A stretch of DNA of 54,090 bases from Flavonifractor sp. An112 (GTDB taxonomy: Bacteria > Bacillota > Clostridia > Oscillospirales > Oscillospiraceae): positions 1-54,090 of the forward strand of contig NZ_NFLU01000013.1 of assembly GCF_002161085.1 (NCBI RefSeq), read 5' to 3'. The position numbers and the translations under genes were made by a program. Positions 33,585-42,769 of the stretch are shown piece by piece; positions within the stretch are counted from its first letter, which is position 1, and each line of letters begins with the position of its first letter. The notes beneath the pieces are model-generated. The model was not told the origin of the DNA. It saw only the letters and a list, made by a program, of their open reading frames with translations, and searched no databases.

Positions 33585-36410
33585 TCACTCCAGCATCCGC
33601 TTCAGATACTGCCCGGTGTAGGAGGCGGGGCACTGGGCCACCGCCTCGGGGGTACCGGTGGCCACAATAGTACCGCCGCCGGAGCCGCCCTCGGGGCCCA
33701 GATCAATGACGTGGTCGGCAGTCTTGATCACGTCCAGATTGTGCTCGATGACCACCACGGTGTTGCCCGCGTCCACCAGCTTCTGAAGTACCTCGATCAG
33801 CTTATGCACATCGGCGGTGTGAAGGCCGGTGGTGGGCTCGTCCAGAATATAGATGGTCTTGCCGGTGGAGCGCTTGGCCAGCTCAGTGGCCAGCTTGACA
33901 CGCTGGGCCTCGCCGCCGGACAGTTCGGTGGAGGGCTGGCCCAGCTTTACATAGCTGAGACCCACCTCGTAGAGGGTCTGGAGCTTGTTGTACAGCCGGG
34001 GCAGGTGCTCGAAGAAGGGGAGGGCCTCCTCCACCGTCATATCCAGCACCTCATAGATGTTCTTGCCCTTGTAGCGTACCTCCAGGGTTTCCCGGTTGTA
34101 CCGCTTTCCCTTACATACCTCGCAGGGGACGTAGATATCAGGAAGGAAGTGCATCTCGATCTTGATGAGACCGTCGCCCTGGCAGGCCTCGCACCGTCCG
34201 CCCCGCACATTGAAGGAGAACCGACCGGGGCCGTAACCTCTGGCCTTGGCGTCGGGGGTGGAGGCGAACAGGTCCCGGATGTCGTTGAAGAGGCCGGTGT
34301 AGGTGGCCGGGTTGGACCGGGGGGTGCGGCCGATGGGGGACTGGTCGATGGCAATGATTTTGTCCAGATATTCCTCGCCTTCGATGGACTGGTGCTTGCC
34401 GGGGCGGGTTTTGGCCCGGTTCAGGTCGGCGGCCAGCCGCTTATAGAGGATCTCGTTGACCAAGGAGGATTTGCCGGAGCCGGATACGCCGGTGACACAG
34501 GTGAAGGTGCCCAGAGGAATGGACACATCCACATTTTGCAGGTTGTTCTCCGCCGCGCCCTTGACCGTGAGGAAGTGGCCGTTACCGGTCCGCCGCTCCG
34601 CCGGAACGGGGATTTTCTTCCGGCCGGACAGGTAGTCACCGGTGATGGAGCCGGGGGTATTCATCACCTCTTCGGCGGTGCCGCAGGCCACCACCTGGCC
34701 GCCATGGACGCCTGCGCCGGGGCCGATGTCTACGATATAGTCGGCCTGACGCATGGTATCCTCGTCGTGTTCCACCACAAGCAGGGTGTTGCCCAGGTCA
34801 CGCAGGTGCTTGAGTGTGGCCAGCAGCTTGTCGTTGTCCCGCTGGTGCAGGCCGATGGAGGGCTCGTCCAGGATGTAGAGCACCCCCATCAGGGAGGAGC
34901 CGATCTGAGTGGCCAGGCGGATACGCTGGCTCTCGCCGCCGGACAGAGTGGCGGCGGCCCGGCTCAGGGTCAGATATTGCAGGCCCACGCTCTGAAGGAA
35001 ACCCAGCCGGTTCTTGATCTCCTTCAGGATGCGGTCGGCGATGAGCATTTTCTGATCGGAGAGCTCCAGGTGGTCCACAAAGTCCAGTGCTTCGGTCACG
35101 GACTTGCGGCAGAAGGTGTCGATGTTGATGCCCCCCACGGTGACGGCCAGAGCCTCCTTCCGCAGGCGCTTGCCGCCGCAGTCGGGGCAGGGGCGTTCGC
35201 CCATGCAGTCCTCCAGATCCCGGCGCATGGCGTCAGACTGGGTCTCCTTATAACGGCGTTCCAGGTTGTTGATGATGCCCTCAAAGGGCTGCATCAGGGT
35301 GCCGTGGCCGTTTTCCCGCTCATAGGTCAGCTTCAGCTTTTCCCCCCTGGTGCCGTAGAGGATGATATCCATGATCTCTGCCGGCAGGTCTTTGATAGGG
35401 GTGGTCAGCTTGAAGTTGTACTTCTTGGACAGAGCCTCAAAATACATCCGGGAAATGGAATCCCCCTTGATGTTGTTCCAGCCGGAGGCGGTGATGGCCC
35501 CCTCCAGAATGGACAGTTCTTTGTTGGGGATGATAAGGTCCGGGTCCACCTTCAGCTGAGAGCCCAGGCCGGTACAGGTGGGGCAGGCGCCGAAGGGGTT
35601 GTTGAAGGAGAACATACGGGGGGACAGCTCCTCGATGGAGATGCCGCAGTCCTCGCAGGCGTAATTCTGGGAGAACATGATATCCCGGTCCTCGCCCACA
35701 ATGTTGATGACTACCAGGCCGCCGGCCAGGTTGGAGGCGACCTCTACCGAGTCGGTGAGCCGGCGGGCGATGTCCTCCTTGATGACCAGCCGGTCCACCA
35801 CGATCTCGATGTTGTGCTTCTTGTTCTTGTCCAGCTCGATCTCTTCCGTCAGGTCGTACAGGGAGCCGTCCACCCGGCAGCGGACGTAGCCCGACTTGCG
35901 GGCGTCCTCCAGCAGCTTCTGGTGGGTGCCCTTCTTGCCGCGGACCACCGGGGCCATGACCTGAATGCGGGTGGCCTCGGGCAGCTCCAGCACCTGGTCA
36001 ATGATCTGGTCGATGGTCTGCTGCTTAATCTCCTTGCCGCACTTGGGGCAGTGGGGGGTACCCACCCGGGCCCACAGCAGACGGAGATAGTCATAGATCT
36101 CGGTGACGGTGCCCACGGTGGACCGGGGGTTTTTGGAGGTGGTCTTCTGGTCGATGGAGATGGCGGGGGAGAGACCGTCGATGTAATCCACGTCAGGCTT
36201 CTCCATCTGTCCCAGGAACATCCGGGCATAGGAGGACAGGGACTCTACATAGCGTCGCTGTCCCTCGGCATAGATGGTGTCAAAGGCCAGAGAGGACTTG
36301 CCTGAGCCGGACAGGCCGGTGAGTACCACCAGCTTGTCACGGGGGATGTCCACATCGATGTTTTTCAGATTGTTGGCGCGAGCGCCTTTGACGGAAATAT
36401 GGTCGAGCAT
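33585..36410 (-). CDS. uvrA: excinuclease ABC subunit A
   Basis: A 941-residue damage-recognition ATPase of nucleotide excision repair. It has two ABC modules: Walker A at [20 protein letters not shown] (about residue 32) and [15 protein letters not shown] (about 640), with [17 protein letters not shown] and [17 protein letters not shown] signatures. Zinc-binding CxxC pairs occur at [23 protein letters not shown] and CEVCKG. Length is normal. It lies first in a - strand group with an aldo/keto reductase gene between it and uvrB, rather than in the common uvrB-uvrA order. Confidence 0.98.
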   Translation of the reverse strand: MLDHISVKGARANNLKNIDVDIPRDKLVVLTGLSGSGKSSLAFDTIYAEGQRRYVESLSSYARMFLGQMEKPDVDYIDGLSPAISIDQKTTSKNPRSTVGTVTEIYDYLRLLWARVGTPHCPKCGKEIKQQTIDQIIDQVLELPEATRIQVMAPVVRGKKGTHQKLLEDARKSGYVRCRVDGSLYDLTEEIELDKNKKHNIEIVVDRLVIKEDIARRLTDSVEVASNLAGGLVVINIVGEDRDIMFSQNYACEDCGISIEELSPRMFSFNNPFGACPTCTGLGSQLKVDPDLIIPNKELSILEGAITASGWNNIKGDSISRMYFEALSKKYNFKLTTPIKDLPAEIMDIILYGTRGEKLKLTYERENGHGTLMQPFEGIINNLERRYKETQSDAMRRDLEDCMGERPCPDCGGKRLRKEALAVTVGGINIDTFCRKSVTEALDFVDHLELSDQKMLIADRILKEIKNRLGFLQSVGLQYLTLSRAAATLSGGESQRIRLATQIGSSLMGVLYILDEPSIGLHQRDNDKLLATLKHLRDLGNTLLVVEHDEDTMRQADYIVDIGPGAGVHGGQVVACGTAEEVMNTPGSITGDYLSGRKKIPVPAERRTGNGHFLTVKGAAENNLQNVDVSIPLGTFTCVTGVSGSGKSSLVNEILYKRLAADLNRAKTRPGKHQSIEGEEYLDKIIAIDQSPIGRTPRSNPATYTGLFNDIRDLFASTPDAKARGYGPGRFSFNVRGGRCEACQGDGLIKIEMHFLPDIYVPCEVCKGKRYNRETLEVRYKGKNIYEVLDMTVEEALPFFEHLPRLYNKLQTLYEVGLSYVKLGQPSTELSGGEAQRVKLATELAKRSTGKTIYILDEPTTGLHTADVHKLIEVLQKLVDAGNTVVVIEHNLDVIKTADHVIDLGPEGGSGGGTIVATGTPEAVAQCPASYTGQYLKRMLE

Positions 36411-36439
36411 GGTTCAGGTACTCCTTTGGAAGGAAAAGA

Positions 36440-37453
36440 TCAATAGCCGAACAGATCAGCCACCTTACCCAGCATATCACGGATGGGCAGGTTGTAGGGG
36501 CAGCGCTTCTCGCAGGCGCCGCACTGGACGCAGGAGCCGGCGTGGTACTGCATGGCGTCGTACCGGGCCTTGGCCCAGTCGGCCAGGCCGTACTTGCGGG
36601 CATAGTTGGCCATCAGGAAGCAGTTGGGGATGCTGATGCCGTTGGGGCAGGGGGCGCAGTAGTTGCAGCGGCGGCAGAACTCGTTGCCCAGTTCCTTGCG
36701 GATGCGGTCGCACTCGGCCAGTTCCTCCTGGGTGAGAGGGGAGAAGTGCTCAGCGGCCTCGGCGTTGCGGTCGGCCTCCTCAGGGGAACCCATGCCGGGA
36801 ATGGCGATATCAATGACACCGGAAGCGGCGATGAACCGCAGGGCCAGGTTCCAGTCGTCCAGGTTGCCGCCGGCCATGGGCTTCATGGCAATGGTGCCGA
36901 TGCCCATCTCGCGGGCCTTCTTCAGAACTTCGTGGCCATGAGTCTCCACGATATTATAGGGGAACATGATGGTTTCAATCTTGTCGCCGTGGAGCTCGAT
37001 CATCTTCTTCAACGCATCCACGTTGTGGGCGGTGACGCCAAGATGGCCGATCTTACCGGCGGCCTTGGCCTCCTCCAGTGCCTCCCAGGCGCCGCCTTCG
37101 CCGAACACCTTGCCGATCTCATTTTCCGGCAGGTTGTGGATCTGATAGATGTCGATGTAGTCAGTGCGCAGGTTTTTCAGGCTGATGTCGATATCCTTGG
37201 CCATAGACGCCTTGTCCCGGGCCATGGACTTGGTAGCCAGAATAAACTTGTCCCGGCGGCCCTCCAGGGCGGCGCCCAGATACTCCTCGGACACGGTGTA
37301 GCCGCGGGCGGTATCGATATAGTTCATGCCGTACTGCTCCAGCTTGTCCACCACCGCCTTGGTATTGGCGGCGTCGGCACGCTGGATGGGGATGCCGCCG
37401 AAGGAAACCTGGGCAGCTTTAAGACCAGTTTTACCAAGTGTGACGTAATTCAT
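36440..37453 (-). CDS. aldo/keto reductase with C-terminal ferredoxin-like domain
   Basis: 337 residues. The first 250 form an aldo/keto reductase barrel with the tetrad region [20 protein letters not shown], Lys in [11 protein letters not shown] and His in [12 protein letters not shown]. The C-terminus adds Cys motifs for Fe-S clusters ([14 protein letters not shown] and [14 protein letters not shown]). This fusion occurs widely in Clostridia; the substrate is unknown. It lies 29 nt upstream of uvrA on the same strand, with no visible terminator between, so some co-transcription is possible. Confidence 0.9.
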   Translation of the reverse strand: MNYVTLGKTGLKAAQVSFGGIPIQRADAANTKAVVDKLEQYGMNYIDTARGYTVSEEYLGAALEGRRDKFILATKSMARDKASMAKDIDISLKNLRTDYIDIYQIHNLPENEIGKVFGEGGAWEALEEAKAAGKIGHLGVTAHNVDALKKMIELHGDKIETIMFPYNIVETHGHEVLKKAREMGIGTIAMKPMAGGNLDDWNLALRFIAASGVIDIAIPGMGSPEEADRNAEAAEHFSPLTQEELAECDRIRKELGNEFCRRCNYCAPCPNGISIPNCFLMANYARKYGLADWAKARYDAMQYHAGSCVQCGACEKRCPYNLPIRDMLGKVADLFGY

Positions 37454-37482
37454 GACAAAAACCTCACTTTTATGATGTTTGG

Positions 37483-38238
37483 TCAGCTAATGATAACGAG
37501 TCCCGCGATGAATAGGCCGAGGGAGAGAAGTGTAAATGCGATCCAGCTAAAGATACGGGAAAAGATCTCCCAGTCAGAGGGCTCGGCGTCCTCCGGATAC
37601 TTGACCCGGAAGGACAGGTGAAGGCGGAACAGGGTGTCGTCGAATTTAATGAGCAGGGCGGCAATCCCGGCAAGGAAGAGACCCAGAAACCACATCAGGG
37701 AATTACCCCGGTGGGCATCCGCTTGGGGCAGCTGGGAGAATCGGATGAGGGTGGACAGGCTGGGCCGGTGTGGGTCCACCACATTGCCGTCTGCGTCGTG
37801 TTCGACACCGTTCACCGAGTAGGTGACATGAAAGAGGTCGGAATCAGGCTCGCCGTCCTCCCGTATAAACAGGAACAGATCTTCGGTGTATCCGCCCCGA
37901 AAAAGAATGCTGTCCTCCTCCCGGATCTCTACACCGATCAGGTCCAGGGACTCCCACTCTCCGCCTGGGGCGGCAGTGGGGTCTTCACGGACGGTATAGG
38001 GGCCGTAGACCGTGTCCCCCCAGTGGTAAGTGACGGTGTTTCCTTCTACCGTGAAGGAGGCACTCTGACCGTCCACCTTGGCGGAGTACACTGTGGTATC
38101 GCCCTCCGTGGCAGGGAAGTAGAGGGCGTCCTGGTACTCCACGCCGTACTGGCGGCCAATGAAGAAGTAGAGGACCGAAAAGACAGCGACAATGACGATC
38201 AAAACAATGGGCAGGATCTTTTTCAGCCGGTCGTACAT
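37483..38238 (-). CDS. uncharacterised membrane protein
   Basis: 251 residues that I cannot assign to a family. One N-terminal membrane segment (LPIVLIVIVAVFSVLYFFIG) is followed by an extracytoplasmic region of about 150 residues with acidic, beta-type sequence (TEGDTTVYSAKVDGQSASFT), and two C-terminal segments (around 180-199 and 229-250). Topology suggests an outside sensing or binding domain. It lies between uvrB and the aldo/keto reductase gene with short gaps (24 and 29 nt). Confidence 0.75.
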   Translation of the reverse strand: MYDRLKKILPIVLIVIVAVFSVLYFFIGRQYGVEYQDALYFPATEGDTTVYSAKVDGQSASFTVEGNTVTYHWGDTVYGPYTVREDPTAAPGGEWESLDLIGVEIREEDSILFRGGYTEDLFLFIREDGEPDSDLFHVTYSVNGVEHDADGNVVDPHRPSLSTLIRFSQLPQADAHRGNSLMWFLGLFLAGIAALLIKFDDTLFRLHLSFRVKYPEDAEPSDWEIFSRIFSWIAFTLLSLGLFIAGLVIIS

Positions 38239-38262
38239 GATAACAGCCCTCCTTGTAAGAGG

Positions 38263-40224
38263 TCACCCCTGGCCCCGCAGCTCAATGATGCGGTCCCGGA
38301 GGACGGCGGCGTACTCGAATTCCAACCGTTTCGATGCCTCCCGCATCTCCTTCTCCAGCTTAGCGATGGCGGCCTCCTTCTCCTTCTTGGACAGAGCCTT
38401 CTTGGAGTGGGGCAGCTCGCCTTTGTCCTCGGACAGGTCGATGACGTCCCGCACCGACTTGATGACAGTCTTGGGCACGATGCCGTGGGCCTGGTTGAAG
38501 GCGTCCTGCTTGGCCCGGCGGCGCTCGGTCTCGTCAATGGCCCGGCGCATGGAGGGGGTGATGGAGTCGGCGTACATGACCACCAGACCCTGGGCGTTTC
38601 GGGCGGCACGGCCGATGGTCTGAATGAGGGAGGTCTCGGAGCGGAGGAAGCCCTCCTTGTCGGCGTCCAGAATGGCCACCAGAGAGACCTCCGGCAGGTC
38701 CAGACCTTCGCGCAGCAGGTTGATGCCCACCAGCACGTCGAAGGTGCCCAGCCGCAGGTCCCGGATGATCTCCATCCGCTCGATGGTGTCGATATCGTGG
38801 TGCATATACCGCACCTTGATGCCGGCATTGGTGAGATAGGCGGTGAGATCCTCCGCCATCTTCTTGGTGAGGGTGGTGACCAGCACCCGTTCCTTGCGGG
38901 CGGTGCGGTCGTTGATCTCCCCAATGAGGTCGTCGATCTGGCCCTCCACCGGGCGCACCTCGATCTTGGGGTCCAGCAGGCCGGTGGGGCGGATGACCTG
39001 CTCCACGATCTGGCCTGACCGCTCCCGCTCGTATTCGCCGGGGGTGGCGGACACATAGACCACCTGATTGAGGCGTTTCTGGAACTCCTCAAACTTCAGG
39101 GGCCGGTTGTCAAAGGCGCAGGGGAGACGGAAGCCGTAGTCCACCAGGGAGGTCTTTCGGGCACGGTCACCGTTGTACATGGCCCGCACCTGGGGGAGGG
39201 TCACGTGGCTCTCGTCGATGAAGAGGACAAAATCCTTGGGGAAGTAGTCCAGCAGGGTGTGGGGGGGCGACCCGGCGGGGCGGCCCTCAATGACCCGGCT
39301 GTAGTTCTCAATACCGGTGCAGTAGCCCAGTTCCTGCATCATTTCCACATCGTACATGGTGCGCTGCTTGATGCGCTGGGCCTCGATAAGCTTGCCCTCC
39401 TGCTCGAAGAAGGACACCCGCTCCTCCAGTTCCTTATAAATTTCCTGGACGGCGGCGTCCATCTTCTCCTTGGGGGTGACATAGTGGGTGGCGGGCCATA
39501 CGGGAATGGTGTTGAGCCGCCGGATGGGGGCGCCGGTGACCACGTTGATCTCGCTGATGCGGTCGATCTCGTCACCGAAAAACTCCACCCGGATAGCCGA
39601 GTCCTTCCAGTAGGCAGGGAAGATCTCCACCGTGTCTCCCCGGACCCGGAACATATTGCGCTCAAAGGCGATATCATTGCGCTCGTAGCGGATGGCCACC
39701 AGCTTTTTCAGCAGCTCGTCCCGCTCCATCTGAGCGCCTACCCGGAGGGACACCATCATTTTGGCAAAGTCCTCTGGCTCGCCCAGGCCATAGATACAGG
39801 ACACCGAGGACACCACGATCACGTCCCGCCGCTCCATCAGGGAGGCGGTGGCCGCCAGCCGCAGCCGGTCAATTTCCTCGTTCACCGCCGAGTCCTTTTC
39901 AATAAAGGTGTCGGTGTGGGGGATATAGGCCTCGGGCTGGTAGTAGTCGTAGTAGGACACGAAGTACTCCACCGCGTTGTTGGGGAAGAATTCCTTGAAC
40001 TCGGCACACAGCTGGGCCGCCAGGGTCTTGTTGTGGGCCAGCACCAGGGTGGGGCGCTGGACCGCCTCGATGACCTTGGCCATGGTGAAGGTTTTGCCCG
40101 AACCGGTGACGCCCAGCAGGGTCTGTTCGTCCAGCCCGTTTTCAATGCCCGCCGCCAGGGCGGCAATGGCCTCGGGCTGATCGCCTGCTGGCTGATATTC
40201 GCTGACAACTTCAAATTTGGGCAT
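38263..40224 (-). CDS. uvrB: excinuclease ABC subunit B
   Basis: A 653-residue helicase-like subunit of nucleotide excision repair that verifies damage delivered by UvrA and recruits UvrC. It has Walker [14 protein letters not shown], the beta-hairpin [29 protein letters not shown], and helicase motif VI ([12 protein letters not shown]). A C-terminal UVR motif ([20 protein letters not shown]) binds UvrC. ATG 40224 follows GAGGTGATGGT. Two LexA-like boxes overlap its promoter. uvrC is not in the window. Confidence 0.98.
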   Translation of the reverse strand: MPKFEVVSEYQPAGDQPEAIAALAAGIENGLDEQTLLGVTGSGKTFTMAKVIEAVQRPTLVLAHNKTLAAQLCAEFKEFFPNNAVEYFVSYYDYYQPEAYIPHTDTFIEKDSAVNEEIDRLRLAATASLMERRDVIVVSSVSCIYGLGEPEDFAKMMVSLRVGAQMERDELLKKLVAIRYERNDIAFERNMFRVRGDTVEIFPAYWKDSAIRVEFFGDEIDRISEINVVTGAPIRRLNTIPVWPATHYVTPKEKMDAAVQEIYKELEERVSFFEQEGKLIEAQRIKQRTMYDVEMMQELGYCTGIENYSRVIEGRPAGSPPHTLLDYFPKDFVLFIDESHVTLPQVRAMYNGDRARKTSLVDYGFRLPCAFDNRPLKFEEFQKRLNQVVYVSATPGEYERERSGQIVEQVIRPTGLLDPKIEVRPVEGQIDDLIGEINDRTARKERVLVTTLTKKMAEDLTAYLTNAGIKVRYMHHDIDTIERMEIIRDLRLGTFDVLVGINLLREGLDLPEVSLVAILDADKEGFLRSETSLIQTIGRAARNAQGLVVMYADSITPSMRRAIDETERRRAKQDAFNQAHGIVPKTVIKSVRDVIDLSEDKGELPHSKKALSKKEKEAAIAKLEKEMREASKRLEFEYAAVLRDRIIELRGQG

Positions 40225-40243
40225 ACCATCACCTCGTGGTTCC

Positions 40244-40294
40244 ATTGTATCAGAACATCAGTTCCATTGCAACGGGGAATCGAATAAATGTTCC
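40244..40294 (-). promoter_or_regulatory. uvrB promoter with LexA (SOS) boxes
   Basis: On the - strand, TTGCAA (40272-40267) and TACAAT (40249-40244) are 17 bp apart. GAAC-ATCA-GTTC at 40253-40264 lies inside the spacer and matches the Gram-positive LexA core GAAC-N4-GTTC. A second, weaker site, CGAATAAATGTTCC (40281-40294), lies upstream at the radC stop. This predicts SOS induction of uvrB and the genes that follow. Confidence 0.82.
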
Positions 40295-40968
40295 TATGGC
40301 TTGTAGAAGCCGCTGTCCCGGAGGGACACCATATCGTCGTCCACAAAAATCACGTGGTCCACCAATTCCACACCCAGCTTGGCCAGGATGGGGGCCAGGC
40401 TGTTGGTGGTGGCGATGTCGTCCCCGGAGGGGAAGGCAATGCCGGAAACGTGGTTGTGTGCCAGCACCACCGCCGCGGCGTTGAGGGAGAGGGCGGCCTC
40501 GGCGATGAGCCGGGTGGTAATGTTGACGGCGTTTACATTGCCCTCGCCCAGTTTACGGATACCCAGCACCTTGCCCTTACCGTCCATGCACAGCAGGCAG
40601 AGCTGTTCGTTGCGGGCGCCGAAGAAGTAGGGCTGGAGCAGGGCAAAATAGTCTCTGGTGTTCCGGGCAATGTCGTCCATCTGGGTGCGGGCGGTGAGAT
40701 AGCGGCCGGACAATTCCTTGGTGGCTTTGAACAGAACGGCGGCGTGTTCGCCCACGCCCTTGACCTTTTGCAGCTCCTCCGGTGTTGCGTCCAGTACCCC
40801 AGCCAGAGAGCCGAAATGATTCAGAAGCTCATGGGCCAGGGGATTGGTATCGCTGCGGGGATTGGCGTAGAACAGGAGCAATTCCAGCAGCTTGTGGTCG
40901 GGAAAGGAGTCCGGCCGGGCCAGAAATTCAGTTTTTAACCGCTGACGGTGGCCGTCGTGGGTGCCCAT
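40294..40968 (-). CDS. radC: RadC family JAB-domain protein
   Basis: 224 residues. An N-terminal helix-hairpin-helix region (LLELLLFYANPRSDTNPLAH, then EELQKVKGVGEHAA) precedes a JAB/MPN metalloprotease-like domain with the zinc motif HNHVSGIAFPSGDD. The family was first linked to DNA repair, but its actual role is uncertain. It lies directly upstream of uvrB; its stop codon touches a LexA-like box. GGAGGAG-type sequence precedes ATG 40968. Confidence 0.92.
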   Translation of the reverse strand: MGTHDGHRQRLKTEFLARPDSFPDHKLLELLLFYANPRSDTNPLAHELLNHFGSLAGVLDATPEELQKVKGVGEHAAVLFKATKELSGRYLTARTQMDDIARNTRDYFALLQPYFFGARNEQLCLLCMDGKGKVLGIRKLGEGNVNAVNITTRLIAEAALSLNAAAVVLAHNHVSGIAFPSGDDIATTNSLAPILAKLGVELVDHVIFVDDDMVSLRDSGFYKP

Positions 40969-40991
40969 GACCGGACTCCTCCTTTATATGT

Positions 40992-41666
40992 TTAGGCCTT
41001 GGCGCCGTACTGAGCCAGATAGGCTTCCATTTTGCTCTTCATCTCGTCGTCAATGTAGACCTTGCCGTCGATCTCCTTATTGTGGAGGAAGGAAATGATC
41101 TCCTTGACGGTGACGATGGGGTAGACGGCGATGCCGTAGTCTTCCCGCAGCTCGTCCAGGGTAGAGCAGTCCTTGGTGCCCCGCTCCATGCGGTCCACGG
41201 ACACGATGAGGGCCTTCATGTTCACGTTGGCCACGTGCTTGAAGAGCTCAATGGTCTCCCGGACGGCGGTACCGGCGGTAACCACGTCCTCCACGATGAC
41301 CACGTCGTCCCCGTCCTGAGGCTTGTAGCCCACCATGGAGCCGCCCTCGCCGTGGTCCTTGGCTTCCTTCCGGTTAAAGCAGTAGGGCAGGTTCCGGTCA
41401 TAGTTGCGGTACAGGGAGGCGGCGGCGGTGACAGCCAGAGGGATGCCCTTGTAGGCGGGGCCAAACAGGCAGGTCACGCCCTCGGGCAGGTTCTCCTGGA
41501 TGCAGGCGGCGTAGTAGTCGCCCAGCTTGGCAGCCTGAGCGCCGGTCTTGTAGTTGCCGGTGTTGATGAAATAGGGGGTCTTGCGGCCGGACTTGGTGGT
41601 GAAGTCGCCGAAGGTGAGCACGCCGGAGCGCACCATGAAGGTGATGAATTCTTCTTTGTAGGTCAT
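40992..41666 (-). CDS. pyrE: orotate phosphoribosyltransferase
   Basis: A 224-residue type I PRTase that makes OMP from orotate and PRPP in pyrimidine synthesis. It has GDFTTKSGRKTPYFINTGNY at the N-terminus, GPAYKGIPLAVTAAASLY and the PRPP-binding VVIVEDVVTAGTAVRET. ATG 41666 follows AGAGAGG; an upstream in-frame ATG at 41696 has none. No other pyr biosynthesis genes adjoin it, and no PyrR-type attenuator is seen in its leader. Confidence 0.96.
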   Translation of the reverse strand: MTYKEEFITFMVRSGVLTFGDFTTKSGRKTPYFINTGNYKTGAQAAKLGDYYAACIQENLPEGVTCLFGPAYKGIPLAVTAAASLYRNYDRNLPYCFNRKEAKDHGEGGSMVGYKPQDGDDVVIVEDVVTAGTAVRETIELFKHVANVNMKALIVSVDRMERGTKDCSTLDELREDYGIAVYPIVTVKEIISFLHNKEIDGKVYIDDEMKSKMEAYLAQYGAKA

Positions 41667-41699
41667 GTGAAAAACCTCTCTTCTCAAAATAGTCAAAAT

Positions 41700-41728
41700 A
41701 TTATACCACTGATGAAGGAACTGGACAA
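41700..41728 (-). promoter_or_regulatory. promoter of pyrE
   Basis: On the - strand, TTGTCC (41728-41723) and TATAAT (41705-41700) are separated by 17 bp, about 34 nt before the start codon. Confidence 0.75.
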
Positions 41729-41772
41729 GGGCTTGCGCCGTCCAAAGAAAAGATGGTTTTAGGAAATTTTAA

Positions 41773-41802
41773 TTGTTCTTTTTCCCGCCAATATGATACA
41801 AT
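41773..41802 (+). promoter_or_regulatory. promoter of the small multidrug-export family gene
   Basis: TTGTTC (41773-41778) and TACAAT (41797-41802) with an 18-bp spacer, 32 bases before the TTG start; divergent from the pyrE promoter. Confidence 0.6.
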
Positions 41803-41833
41803 ACAGAAACTGACGCAAGCGAGGTGTTCTCTT

Positions 41834-42325
41834 TTGGAATTGCTGCAATGGCTGACGTCCACCAATCTGGGCGAAATGTTTTTTACCATGCTGGTGTCCA
41901 TGGTGCCTATCATTGAGCTGCGGGGCGGCGTGCCCTTCGGTACCGCTCTGGGCCTGCCTCCGGGACAGGCGCTGGTGGCCTCGATTATTGGCAATATGAT
42001 CCCCATCCCCTTTATTATCGTTTATATCCGGCGGATTTTTCTATGGATGCGCCGGAAATCCCCCAAGCTCAATTCCCTGGTGGACAAGCTGGAAAAAAAG
42101 GCCCACCTGAAGGGGCAGAAGGTGACCAAATATAAATATATCGGTCTGTGGATATTTGTGGCTATCCCCCTGCCGGGCACCGGCGCCTGGACCGGCGCCC
42201 TGGCGGCCGCCTTCCTGGATATGCCTTTGCGGAAAGCGCTGCCCTCCATTTTCCTGGGTGTGGTCACCGCCGGGCTGATCATGACCTTTGCCACCGGCAT
42301 TGTGGTCTCCACCGTAGGGAGCTGA
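41834..42325 (+). CDS. small multidrug-export family membrane protein
   Basis: 163 residues with about four membrane segments (around IIELRGGVPFGTALGLPPGQ, IIGNMIPIPFIIVYIRRIFL, IFVAIPLPGTGAWTGALAAA and SIFLGVVTAGLIMTFATGIV). It matches the COG2426 / putative small multi-drug export family; its transport substrate is unproven. I choose TTG 41834 because GAGGTG lies 7 nt before it; ATG 41753 would put the -10 box inside the gene. It may be co-transcribed with the next small gene. Confidence 0.82.
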   Translation: MELLQWLTSTNLGEMFFTMLVSMVPIIELRGGVPFGTALGLPPGQALVASIIGNMIPIPFIIVYIRRIFLWMRRKSPKLNSLVDKLEKKAHLKGQKVTKYKYIGLWIFVAIPLPGTGAWTGALAAAFLDMPLRKALPSIFLGVVTAGLIMTFATGIVVSTVGS

Positions 42326-42371
42326 GTCCCTTCTTCCGCCCCGTGCATAGGATGGGGCGGAGGTGAAGGGT

Positions 42372-42707
42372 TTGGACGGAATCTTACAGGCCGTATTGGC
42401 CCTGCTGGCGGCCATCGGCCTTCTGGCCCTGGGCTGGGTGCTGTTTGGATGGCTGCTTGCTCCGGCGGAAGGGGCCGGCCCGGTCTATGCCGTGGTCCCG
42501 GCGGCAGGGGAGGGCGCCCATCTGGAGCAGGATGTAAAGCGGCTGCTGTGGCTGCGGGGGCGGCAGAAAAAGGGGTTTACCATCGTGATCGCCGACGGCG
42601 GACTGGACCCGGCGGGAAAAGCGGTGGCTGCCGCCCTGCTCACCGGCGCCACTGGCGTGGTGGTCTGTCCTGCCGGGCGGCTGAGCGAGTACATCACAGA
42701 GAAATAG
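42372..42707 (+). CDS. uncharacterised small membrane-anchored protein
   Basis: 111 residues with one N-terminal membrane segment (LQAVLALLAAIGLLALGWVL). The remaining part (PVYAVVPAAGEGAHLEQDVK, then FTIVIADGGLDPAGKAVAAA) looks like a small cytoplasmic alpha/beta domain with a glycosyltransferase-like flavour, but I cannot name a family. TTG 42372 is preferred because GGAGGTGA lies just before it; GTG 42363 is the alternative and would add 3 residues. It lies 46 nt after the COG2426 gene. Confidence 0.65.
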   Translation: MDGILQAVLALLAAIGLLALGWVLFGWLLAPAEGAGPVYAVVPAAGEGAHLEQDVKRLLWLRGRQKKGFTIVIADGGLDPAGKAVAAALLTGATGVVVCPAGRLSEYITEK

Positions 42708-42769
42708 CATTCGACAAATCCGCCTGCGGATGGTATCATATTCTCCAAGCGACACAAGGAGGGGCAGCC

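Noticed and set aside
33483..36305. A 940-codon open frame antisense to uvrA
   Set aside because: It is a composition shadow of uvrA; it has no start signal and no known domain, and it runs over the uvrA terminator.
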